A stretch of DNA of 64,000 nt, taken from assembly GCF_029227915.1 (NCBI RefSeq), contig NC_079878.1:13390001-13454000 (forward strand). Direction: 5' to 3'. The DNA comes from Hydractinia symbiolongicarpus. Its lineage: Eukaryota; Cnidaria; Hydrozoa; Anthoathecata; Hydractiniidae. This document shows positions 34,850 to 46,140 of this stretch, in pieces. The notes under the pieces were generated by a model. The model had not been told where the DNA came from. It did not search any database and saw only the letters and a list, made by a program, of their open reading frames with translations. How positions within the stretch are numbered: the first letter of the stretch is position 1; the number at the start of each line of letters is the position of its first letter. A program made the translations under genes and the position numbers.

Positions 34850-36420
34850 ACACAATCACTCAGGTCATTAACATATAGATTGGACCCAGTATGGAGCCTT
34901 GGGGCACTCCGAAAACTACTTGAGATATGCTAGATTTTTTATCATTTACTTGTATGTATTTTTCTCGAGCAGAAAGATGTTTAACAGCATTATTATGGCA
35001 GGTTTCGATAATCCTATTCGATAAAGTTTTCGTATTTTGAAAAATCTGCCATGACAGCCAATGTTATTTCACTTTTGTTCATTGCTTTAATAATGTCATC
35101 CTTTAGTTTTGATAAGAGGGTAACCGTTGAATGATTTTCCGAAAATCGGATAGAGTGTTACTGTATATCGATTTATTGTCAATGTACTCTAATAACTGCT
35201 TGCATAATAATTTTTCAAAAACCTTTGAAAGAGCTGGAAGAATTGTGATTGGTCTGAAATCGTTATAAGACATTGGTTGATTAACCTTCGGTATAGGAAC
35301 CACTCATCCAATCTTCCATTGATTAGAAAAGTGTTATTTTTTGATACAACAGTTGATTATATGCATTAAAGGCGATGCAAGATGCTTTCTTTACAGGTTT
35401 TATGAGCCATATCGGTATTTCATCATCACCAGTAGAACAGTAGTTTCTCAATAAGCGTAATAGGTCAACAACTTTACTGTATTTAACTTCGTGAAAATGA
35501 AAACCTTCCTCACTGAAGTTGAAAGCTTTAACTGTTTCCATACTTATGTTTCGGTGATTTATTGTCGTTCGGCAGTGGTAAAGTGATTATTTAAAGCATT
35601 GATGTCCTTGATGTCATTCATAGAAAAGAATGGTTTCAAAATTTTCTTTAAAACTTTCCAAAAATCAGCCGGTCGTTTTGAGCTTAATGCAGTTGTGAGA
35701 AAGGACTTTTTTTGCTGATTTGATAGAGAAGCAAGTCCATTTTTAATTTCTACAAACTTGTGTCTATCTACTTTTTTGCTTGTTTCGAATGCGGTTTTTC
35801 GACTAGAGTTCCTCTGTTGTTTTAACTCTAGTATAGCAGAATCACGCATCCAAGGTGCTGGCGCTGGAGTGATTTTGTTTCGAATAAGTGGAGCATGTCT
35901 GTCAGTACATTCTTTCGTTAAATCGTTAAAAATGGAGAAAAGTCTTTTATATACAAATTTGCATTAAATGTTTTAATATTAAGGATATACTTATAGCACT
36001 TTTTGAACCAGTCTGGTCTTATGTTAATAAAGATATACGTTGCATTGTGGTCACTCACTTCGTCTGCCGGTAACACGTCTTGTACTTTAACTTTGCTATT
36101 TGTTACTTGTCCAAATATGTTCAATAGACGCTTTTTGTCTCGTAGGTTTCGTTATATGTTGATGTAAGTCGTAAGACTGCAACATGTCCAAGTACTGTTG
36201 ACTTATATTATGTTCTTTAAATAAGTCATTGTTCATATCTCCAGTCAAGATTATTTGGACCTGCCGCATGTAACTTACTTTACTTAGTACACTACTACCT
36301 TTTCTAACCACAGTTCTTGTTCGTGAATCAAAAACTTGGGTTGGTATATTACTCCAACTAATATATTGCTCTGACTGTTTCGACCTTTGACTTTAAGTGT
36401 TTTTTTAATAAATCTGAGCC
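34850..36420 (-). pseudogene. Non-LTR retrotransposon (LINE) remnant: endonuclease and reverse transcriptase
   Basis: On the minus strand pieces in several frames follow the order of a LINE ORF2. An endonuclease end comes first (ILTGDMNNDLF, then HITKPTR...SIEHIW, 36096-36311). Next is a linker (35559-35849, with PADFWKVLKKILKP). The reverse transcriptase follows: YNDFRPITILPALSKVFEK at 35160-35303, a damaged motif A region (VMADFSK near 35050) and motif B GVPQGSILGP near 34890. Frames are broken by stops and indels, and the catalytic YxDD region was not found. The words fit the Jockey/CR1/RTE-like group. No intact element ends were seen. Confidence 0.75.
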
Positions 36421-37164
36421 AGCTTAGACTTTTAAAAACGTTTGGATTTCTTTTTGTGGGTCGAGTGAATTGTTACCTTTAAACTCCATTTTTAATTTTA
36501 CATTCTTTAGTACCTACAAGGCTAGAAAACTAGAACACCAAGTTAACTATGTAGCCTGTCAAAACTTCGCAAAATATTCTTGCCATGTCTGTATAATACA
36601 TAACTGCTTTTGTGAATTGATGTTATTTTTTTTCAAGGTAGTAACTTATAGGCATCTGATATTGTACTGGTATTTAAAAACCCAAGCCTACCTGTTAAGT
36701 TCATAACTATTTAAAAATTTGTAGAGTCCACCATATTTCTCATTTTTCTTTCGTTCATAATAAATGAAAACAGAAAATTTGAGTAGACATATATATTCGA
36801 TTGAAAATAATGAACAAAGGATATATAACATATTTTAGATAGAAACAATCTTTCTTTACAAAATGTACTTTAGTGTTGCCGTAATTGACCCATAACTATG
36901 AATAACCGCTTACGCTTGAAGAAAGTCCAGGGTGTACATTCATAAAAAGATAAAGCTAAAATCAGACTTAAAGCGAAAGAAACGCAACTAGTAATCACAA
37001 TGTAACATTTAATCGTTGTTTCAATAAACACCCATTACGTTTAATTGGTCATTTACTGCAATTAATATATAATATTGAATAAAGGAAAATATTATTTCCA
37101 CTTCTTTCGCTTTATTCCTATTGGTTTATTGATTTGCTTCGGCATCTTCAAAAGTGGCATCATC

Positions 37165-37216
37165 CATCATAAAGTAAAAGTGAATGAATGAATGAATTAA
37201 TTAATTAATTAATGAA
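37165..37216. repeat. Simple repeat (AATG)n/(AATT)n
   Basis: Short run of GAATGAATGAATGAATTAATTAATTAATTAATGAAT. Confidence 0.8.
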
Positions 37217-37581
37217 TACCTGAATTACGCTTGATTATAAAAGAAAGAAATATAACATTCCAAACTATACTCACGAGCATCTCCAAAGTAAACGGTCTTT
37301 TATAATTGTTCTAAACACAAATTACCATAAGTTTAACCAAATTTATTACAGAGGATGCTACGCACTTTCTCAAAACAGTATAATTTTATGACATAATGGT
37401 GCTGTACAACGTCAATTAATTAATCATTGCGAAAAATGTAAAGTGGGGTATTAAAAGTTAGGGGAACGATGTAGTACCGAAATTCCACAGACTCGTGATT
37501 ACTCTTATTCCTTTGACAAAATGGAGGCCAGGCATGCTTATACATGTTGTGCTTATAAAAAAACATAGCTAGCGCACTTAC

Positions 37582-39079
37582 CAAAGTTTTCTGCCATTAA
37601 AATTAAAAAAAAAACAAGTAACAGCCACGACCTTCTTTTTCGTAAAGAAGCTCGCGCTCTGCCCCAACTTTTGCATCAACCAATTCCCCAGGATATTGCA
37701 ATAAGAAATCATTGGGTAAAAAGGTCTTTAAAGCAAAAACTCCTCTGCCTAAAAAATAACAGAGTAGGGTTAAAAGCATGTCAAATACACGAAATGCTGT
37801 GTATGTAAAAAAATATATTGATTTACCAGTGAAATCATCATTTTTCTTACAAATGAAGCTTTCTTTTGGATCCGTTGCGGCCACACAATATCTTTCCCCC
37901 GTCGCTTCAGATTGTGACTAGACTTTAATAAGAAAATGCCTAAGTAAGTTCACAAGCTTAAGAATTATTAAATAAAAGTAAAACCACAAACATTAAGCAC
38001 CAATCCTTCAAAAAGGTAAGCATTAATAAAGAGGATTACCTCCGATGGTTTTGCAAATTCTTTTTTTACATTTGGCTAAAAGAAATAAAGTTCTGTTATA
38101 TTACGAGGCTATTGGCTGTAACACCCAAAGTGGATACGCCCATTTCTTTGTAAAGTAGACGAAAAGTTTATGCCTAATTTCTTGAATCTTTGAGATTCCG
38201 GCACGACTCAATGGAGGCATTTGTAACAATATCTTTTTAAAAATTTACCAGACTTACCATCTTCACACAATAGTAGGGAGATATGTTGGAACTTTTGAAG
38301 ACAAAACGATTTAAGCCTATTATATTATTACGTTAAGCCTGCGTATAGCGTAAGAGAAGGAATCGGTTCTGCAATTTCTAATGCATGAAGACATTGAACT
38401 TACGTCAATTAATTTGAGGCTAATGATACTATTTATTAAAATCTAAAAGACAAACTTAAGACCCTAATCAAGTAGGTAATGTACTAGTAACTGTTATTAT
38501 ATTTATTTCTCAGGATAGCTTCTTCAATGGCTTCTGGTACTTTATCAACAAGGGTGCTACGAAGAGTGTTCTAGGTTTCCTATTTAAACTACGAAACTTC
38601 AAACAAAGCAATTGCTTAACCAGGTAGCCACCTAAAATTCTATTCTTATGCTGTATGCTTAGCAAAATCAATTCTCACTCTTATAGTATTCGACATGACT
38701 CTGCTAACCGGTGATAAAGATTAAAACGGACACAGTAACAAATAAAGAGACAAATGATAGATTTTAATGGAAAGGTGTACATGCTAACGTAAAACAATTT
38801 AAAAGCGGTACTTACATCGTTCATAAATATAGGCATACTACATGTTGGTGGCGGTATGTAGCTACTTTGACACCTTCTCACTGTACTTTTCTAGTAATAA
38901 CAAAACGAGCAATAATATCAAACATTGGGCGAGGGAGGAGGGGAAATTGAGGAATCTTAAAAAAAAAGTAGCATGCAAAATAAAGATAGATAAATATAAC
39001 TATAATTATGTATCATTATTTAACAACGCACAACATACTTTCCACTATCCTCTATTTCATCTTTCTCATCCTCAGTAAC
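37582..39079 (-). CDS. Partial SET-domain gene (KMT5A-like), reading frame broken at a T10 run
   Basis: Two solid exons, 37827-37917 and 37582-37748, join in phase 1 and encode the start of a SET methyltransferase domain: TGRGVFALKTFLPNDFLLQ, PGELVD and, after an acidic stretch, GCYLFFF. This matches the N-terminal half of SET domains of the KMT5A (H4K20 methyltransferase) kind. Three small upstream exons fit by phase: 39039-39079, 38816-38837 and 38040-38075; these are tentative. In 37582-37748 a run of ten T (minus strand) leads to a stop; nine T would continue as NFNGRKL up to the donor at 37581. I found no convincing exon for the catalytic C-terminal half (NHS and YDYG regions), so the gene is partial or a pseudogene. 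A piggyBac relic lies just upstream. Confidence 0.55.
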
Positions 39080-39380
39080 CTATAAATAATATATTGTTTA
39101 TTTTATGGGAAAATGAGGCCAGGACTTATTAAAAAGGTTTTATGTGATACAAAACAGAGATTATAAAAACGGAATTCGTTGTTTATAAAAGTTAAAGAGC
39201 GAATAAGGTTTTTTAAATATTTGGAGATATTTTAAAAAAAAATTAGGGACTTAAACTTAAAAGTCTCAGCTTTTTTGTTAAAACAGAGCTTATAAAAAAG
39301 TGGGTTCGTCGTTCACAAAATTAAAAGAGAACAAAGTCTTTTAAAAGTGTAAAAATCCTGCGAGAAAGGTAATCTAAATA

Positions 39381-40571
39381 TTAACCCTTTAGCAACTAGG
39401 GAGTCCGAAAACGGACCCCCCAAAAAAAATCCGGAATATATTCGGCTTGCCTGCCCGGATTTTCTTCAAAATTCATATGCACAGTCTTGAAGTAGCACAG
39501 AATCCATATTCAACACATCTGATTGGTTTAGAGTAACATAAACATTGAAAAAATGCCTTTGAAGTTCAGTAACTGAACAAAAACAAACCAAAAAATGGCT
39601 GACCAAGACAGAAGTGCTACTGGTAAAAAAGTGTACAAACATAAAAACTTGAGCCTGCAAGAGGTTATAAATGCTGTACTTGATTCCTGAGAAGTGTTAA
39701 GCAGTGATGATGAGTGTTGGGAAGAAAGTTCTCTTAAAGAAACAAGCAGCGAAGACGAAGAAAATATTCCAATCCGCTTTGTTTCAGATACAAATGGGCC
39801 TTCAAAAGAAATCCTAGATTACTTAGACAAAGCTTTTCATTTATATATTGACAACTAGTACACTAGTCTTCAACTCATTAAAGATTTGAAAGATAGGAAA
39901 ACATTTGCTTGCGGCGAAAACTTCCAAAGGCATTCAAGGAGGCAAAACTTGAAGATCCTTGCTGTGCTTTGGAAGAACAACAGAGATTTGTTTCTTATGT
40001 CCTCCATTCATGCAAATCAGGAAAAAATTGTCCATCGTCATAAAGGGGATGTTTAAAAACCTGTCATGAACAAGGCGTATAATGACAATATGGGTGGTGT
40101 CGACAAATTCGATTATCCTATTATGGTTTGAATCGAAAAGCGAGAAAATGGTGGAAAAAAGTATTTTTCAGACTTTTTGAAATGGCCATATTGAATAGCA
40201 TGATTTTATTTTTCAAAAAATTCCCTGAGTTCCAAACGAAACAACAGAAACATCATAAATATCGTGAAATGCTGATTCATCAATTGGTTCAGCCATTCCT
40301 GGACGAGAAATATGAAAGCCTTGTCGACAATGCAGGTCGCCCGAGCCAAATAAAAACTGCATCAAAGGTTGATGTTTTGCCTTCTAGAAGATTGACTGGA
40401 AAGCATTATGCATCAAAGAAAAACCCAAGGAGAAAATGCTTTATGTGTGCTTACAAATTAGATGCACAGACTGGAAAGCGGAAAAACAAACATACAGTCA
40501 ACTACTGTGTCAAATGTGAAAAATATATCTGCGAAGACTGTTTTCAGGATTTTCACTCTAAAAGTAACATC
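39381..40571 (+). pseudogene. piggyBac-type transposase pseudogene, internally deleted
   Basis: A TTAA at 39381 followed by CCCTTTAGCAAC looks like a piggyBac 5' end. ATG at about 39596 opens an acidic N-terminal region (SSDDECWEESS). An abrupt jump leads to the transposase core: HLYIDN with a stop where Tyr is expected, then YTSLQLIKDLKDRKTF. MNKAYNDNMGGVDKFD holds a catalytic Asp, and KWWKKVFFRLFEMAILN is the following helix. The C-terminus (40128-40574 frame) ends in a Cys/His zinc-binding tail (CFMCAYKLDA, NYCVKCEKYICEDCF). At least two stops and a frame change break it, and the first catalytic segment is missing. The 3' terminal repeat was not found. Confidence 0.75.
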
Positions 40572-40689
40572 TAAAGTAACATCTACTATTTTAATCTTTA
40601 AAGTGGTTATTTATTTTTTCTTATATAAAATATGGCTTTCTTTTGATAAGTAATGCAGAGTTATATTATTAGATGTAGACTTTTATAAG

Positions 40690-42480
40690 CTGCTGCTTAC
40701 GAGAGGCTCTTCGTACATAAAACTGCCTAGCTGGATTTCCTTTAAAAAGGCTATCATCAACTCCACAATGAAGATGAAGAGTGCTTTAAATGGAGTGGCA
40801 TAGCATCTTTGCACCATGAAAAGATCGTGAAAGACGTGCAAAGGATATCCAAACTACGAGAGTTCAAAAATCACTACAACTGGCAGAATTTAGATTTTTC
40901 TACAAGTATCAAAAGTATATCCAAGTTTGAGAAGAACAACCCAGACATTGCTGTAAACGTGTTTTACGTGACGAAAAAGAGCATTAGTACCCTGCGATGA
41001 TCCGGCTATAACATCACGAGTAGTAAACAGGTGAACCTACAGCTCATCAAAGAAGGTAAGAAGACGCACTACACCTCTGCTTAAAAACATATTAAGATTG
41101 TTGAGTCGGTTGAATTGTAAAAAACATCATCAACAGCATTTCTGTCTGAACTGCCTCGCAGCATTCAACACGATAGAATTGAGAGACAAGCACTACAAAT
41201 ACTGCATAGATTACGATGCAAAAGGAGAGCGAAAAAATGGTTGAAATACCAGGATGGTCAGATGCAGTTTAGGGTCCCATATACGCAGACTTCGTAAATC
41301 TAATCATCCGGGTTGAAGATCGTAGAGAGAGCAAGAACAAGAAGCTAAACAAGCATGAATCATCTGGATGGTGCACATATAGCAAATTTACTTACGTACC
41401 GAACCCACTAACGGTTTATCGCGGGAAAGATTGTGTTAAGCGATTGATTCGTGGACCATTTGGAAGACGAGGTGAAGAGATTGTACGTTACGTTTCTTCA
41501 GCAATAAATGATAGAACTTACAGAGGTGCTGAAGATAGAATACAATGAGGCTGCGGAATGTCATATCTGTATGAAACCATTCGTCTATCCTGTACAAAAT
41601 CACTGTCACTATACTGGTCTTTATCGAGGAGCAGCACATAACAACTGCAACCTGGCGTATAAGATTCCAAAACAAATCCTTATCATCTTCTACAACCTGA
41701 GTGGCTACGACGCGCATCTAAATTAGGAAAGAAATACACGGTTCTTCGATAAGGATAATATAACAACAACCAGTATGAATGGGCAATGATTGAAGGCTTA
41801 CCGATAGATAGCTTCAAATGGATTTCCGAGACGGAGAAGTTTGCAGTAAAAAAATCGCAAAGTTAGTAAAAAAAAAAACAAGCATGGATACCTACTCCAG
41901 GTTGATATAGACTACCCTGAGAAGTCTCTGTCTTTAGGAAGACGATGGAAAATGTTAGAAATCATCGTCATCTTAAGCTTGTCACAAACCAAGAAAATAT
42001 TCAAAGCTTGTACCAAAGCCAAACTTCAAAGGTTGCATTCGTTTTAGCAAACATTAAATGGGTATAGAAATGGGTAAAACGGAGATTAAAATGTTGAAGC
42101 TTGTGTATGTTGGTCAGGCGATTCTAGATATATCTAAGCTACTGATGTATGAATTGCATTATGACTATATGCAACCGAAATATGGTAGCAAGCTCCAACT
42201 CTGTTATATGGATACTGACAGTTTCGTTTACCACATTCGCACGGAAGATTTCTACAAAGAAATGGCAGACGACGTTGAGAAACGCTTTGATACAAGGGGG
42301 TACAGTGAAGAAGATAATAGACCACCTCCAATTGGAAAGAATAAAAAATTCGTTCGCTTGATGAAGGACGAAAATCATGACGCAGTTCATAGCACGGAGA
42401 GCAAAACTCTATACCTACAAATGTTTCACGAAAAATGGTGGTGATCGTAAAGCCAAAGGTGTGAAGAAATGTATAACGGA
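40690..42480 (+). pseudogene. Polinton/Maverick-type DNA polymerase B relic (plus strand)
   Basis: Broken reading frames in the order of a protein-primed family B DNA polymerase of Polinton (Maverick) self-synthesising elements. Present are the region before the exonuclease (40809-41000), a zinc-finger-like HFCLNCLAAF segment (about 41140), an exonuclease motif relic (YADFVN near 41285), a second Cys/His block (CHICMKPF...HCHYTGLYRG) with NLSGYDAHLN (41508-41726), and the palm motif YMDTDSFVY (about 42208-42235). Multiple stops and indels lie between the blocks. A similar relic is on the minus strand at 52600-54850. No integrase or capsid gene was recognised nearby, so this is a remnant and not a whole element. 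Confidence 0.75.
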
Positions 42481-42885
42481 GTAATCTATCACTTTCGACG
42501 ATTATATACAAGCAATGGTTGGATATAGGTGCTCATCCAGGAGAAAAATCATTAAGACTACACTCCAAAGGTAAACAAACTAGCCCTAAATCGCGCTGAT
42601 GATAAAAGGCTTGTCCAAGAGGATCAGACTCCAACACTAGCTCGTGGGCACTATGCTGTTAAAAAATAGTGAAACAAAATTGACACACATGTGATGCAAA
42701 CTTGTCTAAGTATATCTTGCACATGCGCATTCGCTCTACCTTACGTGTTGCTCTTACTCTGTTTTCTAAAATATAGGCCAATAATAAACAGAATGAAAGA
42801 GATTGCTAAAATATTCGATGACATTTCATGCAAGTGGATACTCTCACAGAAGTAAACGTAAAGTCTTAGAAGAAGCTCTGCGAAA

Positions 42886-43252
42886 ATGAAAAGGGCATAT
42901 TTAACCGAAGAAATGTACTGGGGGGTTTGTAGACAAGGCACCGGGTGAAGCAATCGCAAAAGCATATACTGAGTATGCTCAACGCGAGATCAACGAAAAG
43001 GGGCAAAAAACGGCACTAGCTCTATCTTCACATGCAATCTCCCTGTATGCAAATGTTGTAGAAAATGTCTTTCAACTCGGTAGTGTTGAAGCTCTGACGC
43101 AAGATATTGAGCAGAAACCAATCATTAAGGATAGTATGGCAGATCTAGGAATCCTTGTGTACTCTGCCCTTGGTAAATTTTTATCGTCCCTTCTGGTTGC
43201 TGCACACACAGTGAAGCATGTGTCCAGAAAAAGGAAGATGTTAAGCAGTTAG
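42886..43252 (+). pseudogene. ORF downstream of the Polinton polymerase relic, one frameshift
   Basis: ATG at 42886 reads MKRAYLTEEMYWG; after a G6 run near 42920 the frame shifts and continues as FVDKAPGEAIAKAYTEYAQ to a stop at 43250. The stretch is long, compositionally protein-like and free of stops in that frame. I do not recognise the family. Its position and orientation suggest it belonged to the same element as the polymerase relic. Confidence 0.4.
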
Positions 43253-43799
43253 ATGTAGAAGACACGCATGTGATGCAAGAAGATGGGGAATAAACTTAAA
43301 ATTATCTATATAAGAATCTATAAGAATACAACAATACAACGATAGGAGTGGATTTTATAGAGGTAATTGAAAAAAATGAAGGCTGATTTGCTGCTGGTAA
43401 GAAACTTGCTGAATGGAAACGTAAGAATAAGGAAAACTTACGAAAGAACCAGAGCGAAATTACTTCATCAAGTGATCAACCTAAGTCAAGTTCAAGCATC
43501 GCTAATGTGTATTAATTATGTAATAGGAGCGAGAGTTTGCGTCCTGGCGATAGGCATCTGGTATGCGCGAGGTTTCGTACGTTTACGCTCGCCAGCAAAT
43601 GTAGAAGGAGCGACAGCTTTCGCATTCGCTCCTTCTCCAAAGTCTCTCGAAAAGCCGATTCCTAATTTCATCAACAGTAAGCACCTGTATCAAATGCCGA
43701 AGATTTAAGCATATTCAAATGATGTAAAAGTATATAATAAAAAGACTTTTGTCAGACTTGTCCAAATTGACTCAAACTTTATCAGAGCTATATAGTACT

Positions 43800-43990
43800 A
43801 TGCTGTGAAAGAGTGTAATGCGTCACATGCGTCACATCAAAATTTCTAAATGAATGGTATATAGATCTTAAAAAAATGTTGTGACGCATATGACGCATAC
43901 ATTTTACAGTTAAACCCATGCAAAATCCGAGTGACGCAAAACGCATAAATTTTTTTGGCACAAGTGCGTCAAAATTAATACCCATAAAAA
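43800..43990. repeat. Cluster of TGCGTCA/TGACGCA words
   Basis: At least seven copies of TGCGTCA or its complement TGACGCA, including ATGCGTCACATGCGTCACATC and GTGACGCATATGACGCATAC, within 190 bp. They come in both orientations. This could be the end of a transposable element (possibly the Polinton remnant) or a binding-site cluster. Confidence 0.5.
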
Positions 43991-45736
43991 TTAGTAACAA
44001 TAACGTATTCACCTAACTACAATTGTACACGGAATATTATAATGTCTTTCGATTATAGGAAACTGCCCATTTGCCTCGTCATCTATTGCTTTAGCATTTC
44101 TATTGTTTTCAATTTTAGCATGGCACAAAAAACAACGCTGTTACATACATCAAACCATATATATAGTATCCACCTTTAGAATTAATCTAAAAATTAAGTC
44201 AAAAAAATTACTGCAAAAAATGGCCTGAAGTCTAAAATTTCAGAGACAATCTCGGTCAAAATATATTGGCAGAAAGCTACAAAAAGTGCAGTATAATCCT
44301 TTCCTACCCGGTCTCCCTCATTATTAATGTTTGGAAACGTGTTAGCACAACTTTTGAACATTGATACTGGGGGAAAGGGGACTTTGTACTTATATTGCTT
44401 TTGCTACACATGAAAAAAGAGTTTACTTCAATATTATCTGTAAACTAGCAAGGGAAATCTAAATGACGGTATTTACCAAAACAAACGGGGATGATAAAAA
44501 TTTTGAAAGAAAAGTAATCTTCACAAATTTAATTTGTACACTTTAGAAATGTAATAGTTGTTTTTATATCCATAATTCTACCAATAGTCGACAATTCGAC
44601 GATTTCAAATATAGTAAATAAGATACTATTTGTGAAATAAATGTCTATTATAACCCTGATTAATAATAAAGCACTATTTCAGATACAGTGGCATACGCGA
44701 AACAACTCGAAATTGGTGTGATGAAACTTTCCTGAAAAACGCCGCCGCCACGACGAAAGGGTAAACCAACATATCACACTACTACGTATGTGTGATTTAA
44801 AAATTAGTAAAAGAATCCAAATTTTGCGGGACTTAATTTTCGCGAATTACAAAGTTACCAATAATTATTGTGGGGATTAATTTTCCCCAAATTGGCAAAG
44901 TCTTGCCAAAATTAATTTCTACAAACAATAATTTCCTTCAGGCATAAGTTTAATGCGGTGTAGAAAAGCCATCAAAAGTTGGGAAGGGGGCGGATTAATT
45001 TACAGGCCTTAAAAAAGGGTTAACGATGACATATATTGTGTCACTTTGATAAGAAAAATGTTCTAGTTTTTGTATAAAACTTACAAAACTTTTAAGGCGT
45101 TCTAATAGTTATTTGATTAGTTGTTAATTTCTGTGTAGCATTGGTTATTTTTTAGCAGACTGTGTCTTTTATCAATCGATTTTCTTAATATTTTTTTGTT
45201 ATTTTATGAGACTAGATTCTATCCACATCTTCGTAACAATAAATTAGAACAGAAAAACAACAGTATTGGAGTAACTTGTTGTATTTGTTGGTATTGGTTA
45301 TATTGGTGTAGTGGTACATCGCATGGGATATTTTAAAAAAACATATTTCATATTTATCACAGATTTTTGCACTTGACATCGACCGACTTGTGACCAGCAA
45401 CTTGATTGAAAACTTTCTCGGTATCCACGGCCAAATGTGGATTGCATCTTTTGTGCGTATTTTTCAAAAAAGAAAACTGTGAAGATGGTCATTTTAGAGT
45501 TGTCGATGTCCGTCTGTTCTTCTTCAGGCCAACAATTTCTTGATTTTTTGCGCCGGTGAGGTACATAAAACAAAAATTGCATCAATTATTATTAATGACA
45601 GTTAAAGTTTGCGATGCTTTCCACGCGACCAAAGACCGAGCCTTTCTGAAAAGAAACTTCGTTCCCGACTTATCGCAGAACGTCGGAAACAGCGCATAGT
45701 AACTCAGTGTTTCTGTTCCACCTGTATGTGTAGATT
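43991..45736. other. Non-coding stretch
   Basis: No exon or named element supported, apart from TCGCGA-type repeat words at 44823-44900 (GCGGGACTTAATTTTCGCGA and a GGGGATTAATTTTCCCC relative). Confidence 0.3.
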
Positions 45737-45739
45737 TTA

Positions 45740-46137
45740 GGGGCTGTTCATATGGGAAATATTTCCTCGGGAACCGTGTAAATGTTTTAGCATGATATCA
45801 AGTCGAGATCAACAAAGTTTAGTTGCCTTCAGATGAGAAAAAATATTTACCCGCTTACCAAGATCTCGGGGGCGCATGATCGAGAACTCGGTAAGCGGGT
45901 AATGCATTTTCCCATATGAACATAAGTTTCCTCGGTAGGCGAGATAAATTTATGTCGATTCGGCATAATTTTCAAAAATAAACAATAGATTCTTATCACG
46001 ATAAACAATAGAAATTATCACATGGTATTTTCTCACTCGAAGAAAAGTTTTCTCGCCCATGTCATAAAATTATATCATGCTTAAATATTCCCCCCCCCCC
46101 CCCTAACTGAGGAAATATCTCCCATAAGAACAGCCCC
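45740..46137. mobile_element. PIF/Harbinger-type MITE, 398 bp
   Basis: Left end GGGGCTGTTCATATGGG followed by AAATATTTCCTCGG; the right end read in reverse is GGGGCTGTTCTTATGGG followed by AGATATTTCCTCAG. These inverted repeats of about 31 bp are flanked by TTA on both sides (45737-45739 and 46138-46140), the 3-bp target duplication of PIF/Harbinger elements. Inside is a further palindrome (CCCGCTTACCAAGATCTCG against its complement, 45851-45899) and a run of C at 46091-46103. There is no ORF. Confidence 0.8.
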
Positions 46138-46140
46138 TTA

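Noticed and set aside
45298-45585. 95-aa minus-strand ORF
   Set aside because: Composition and context give no support; no acceptor or donor in a sensible phase.
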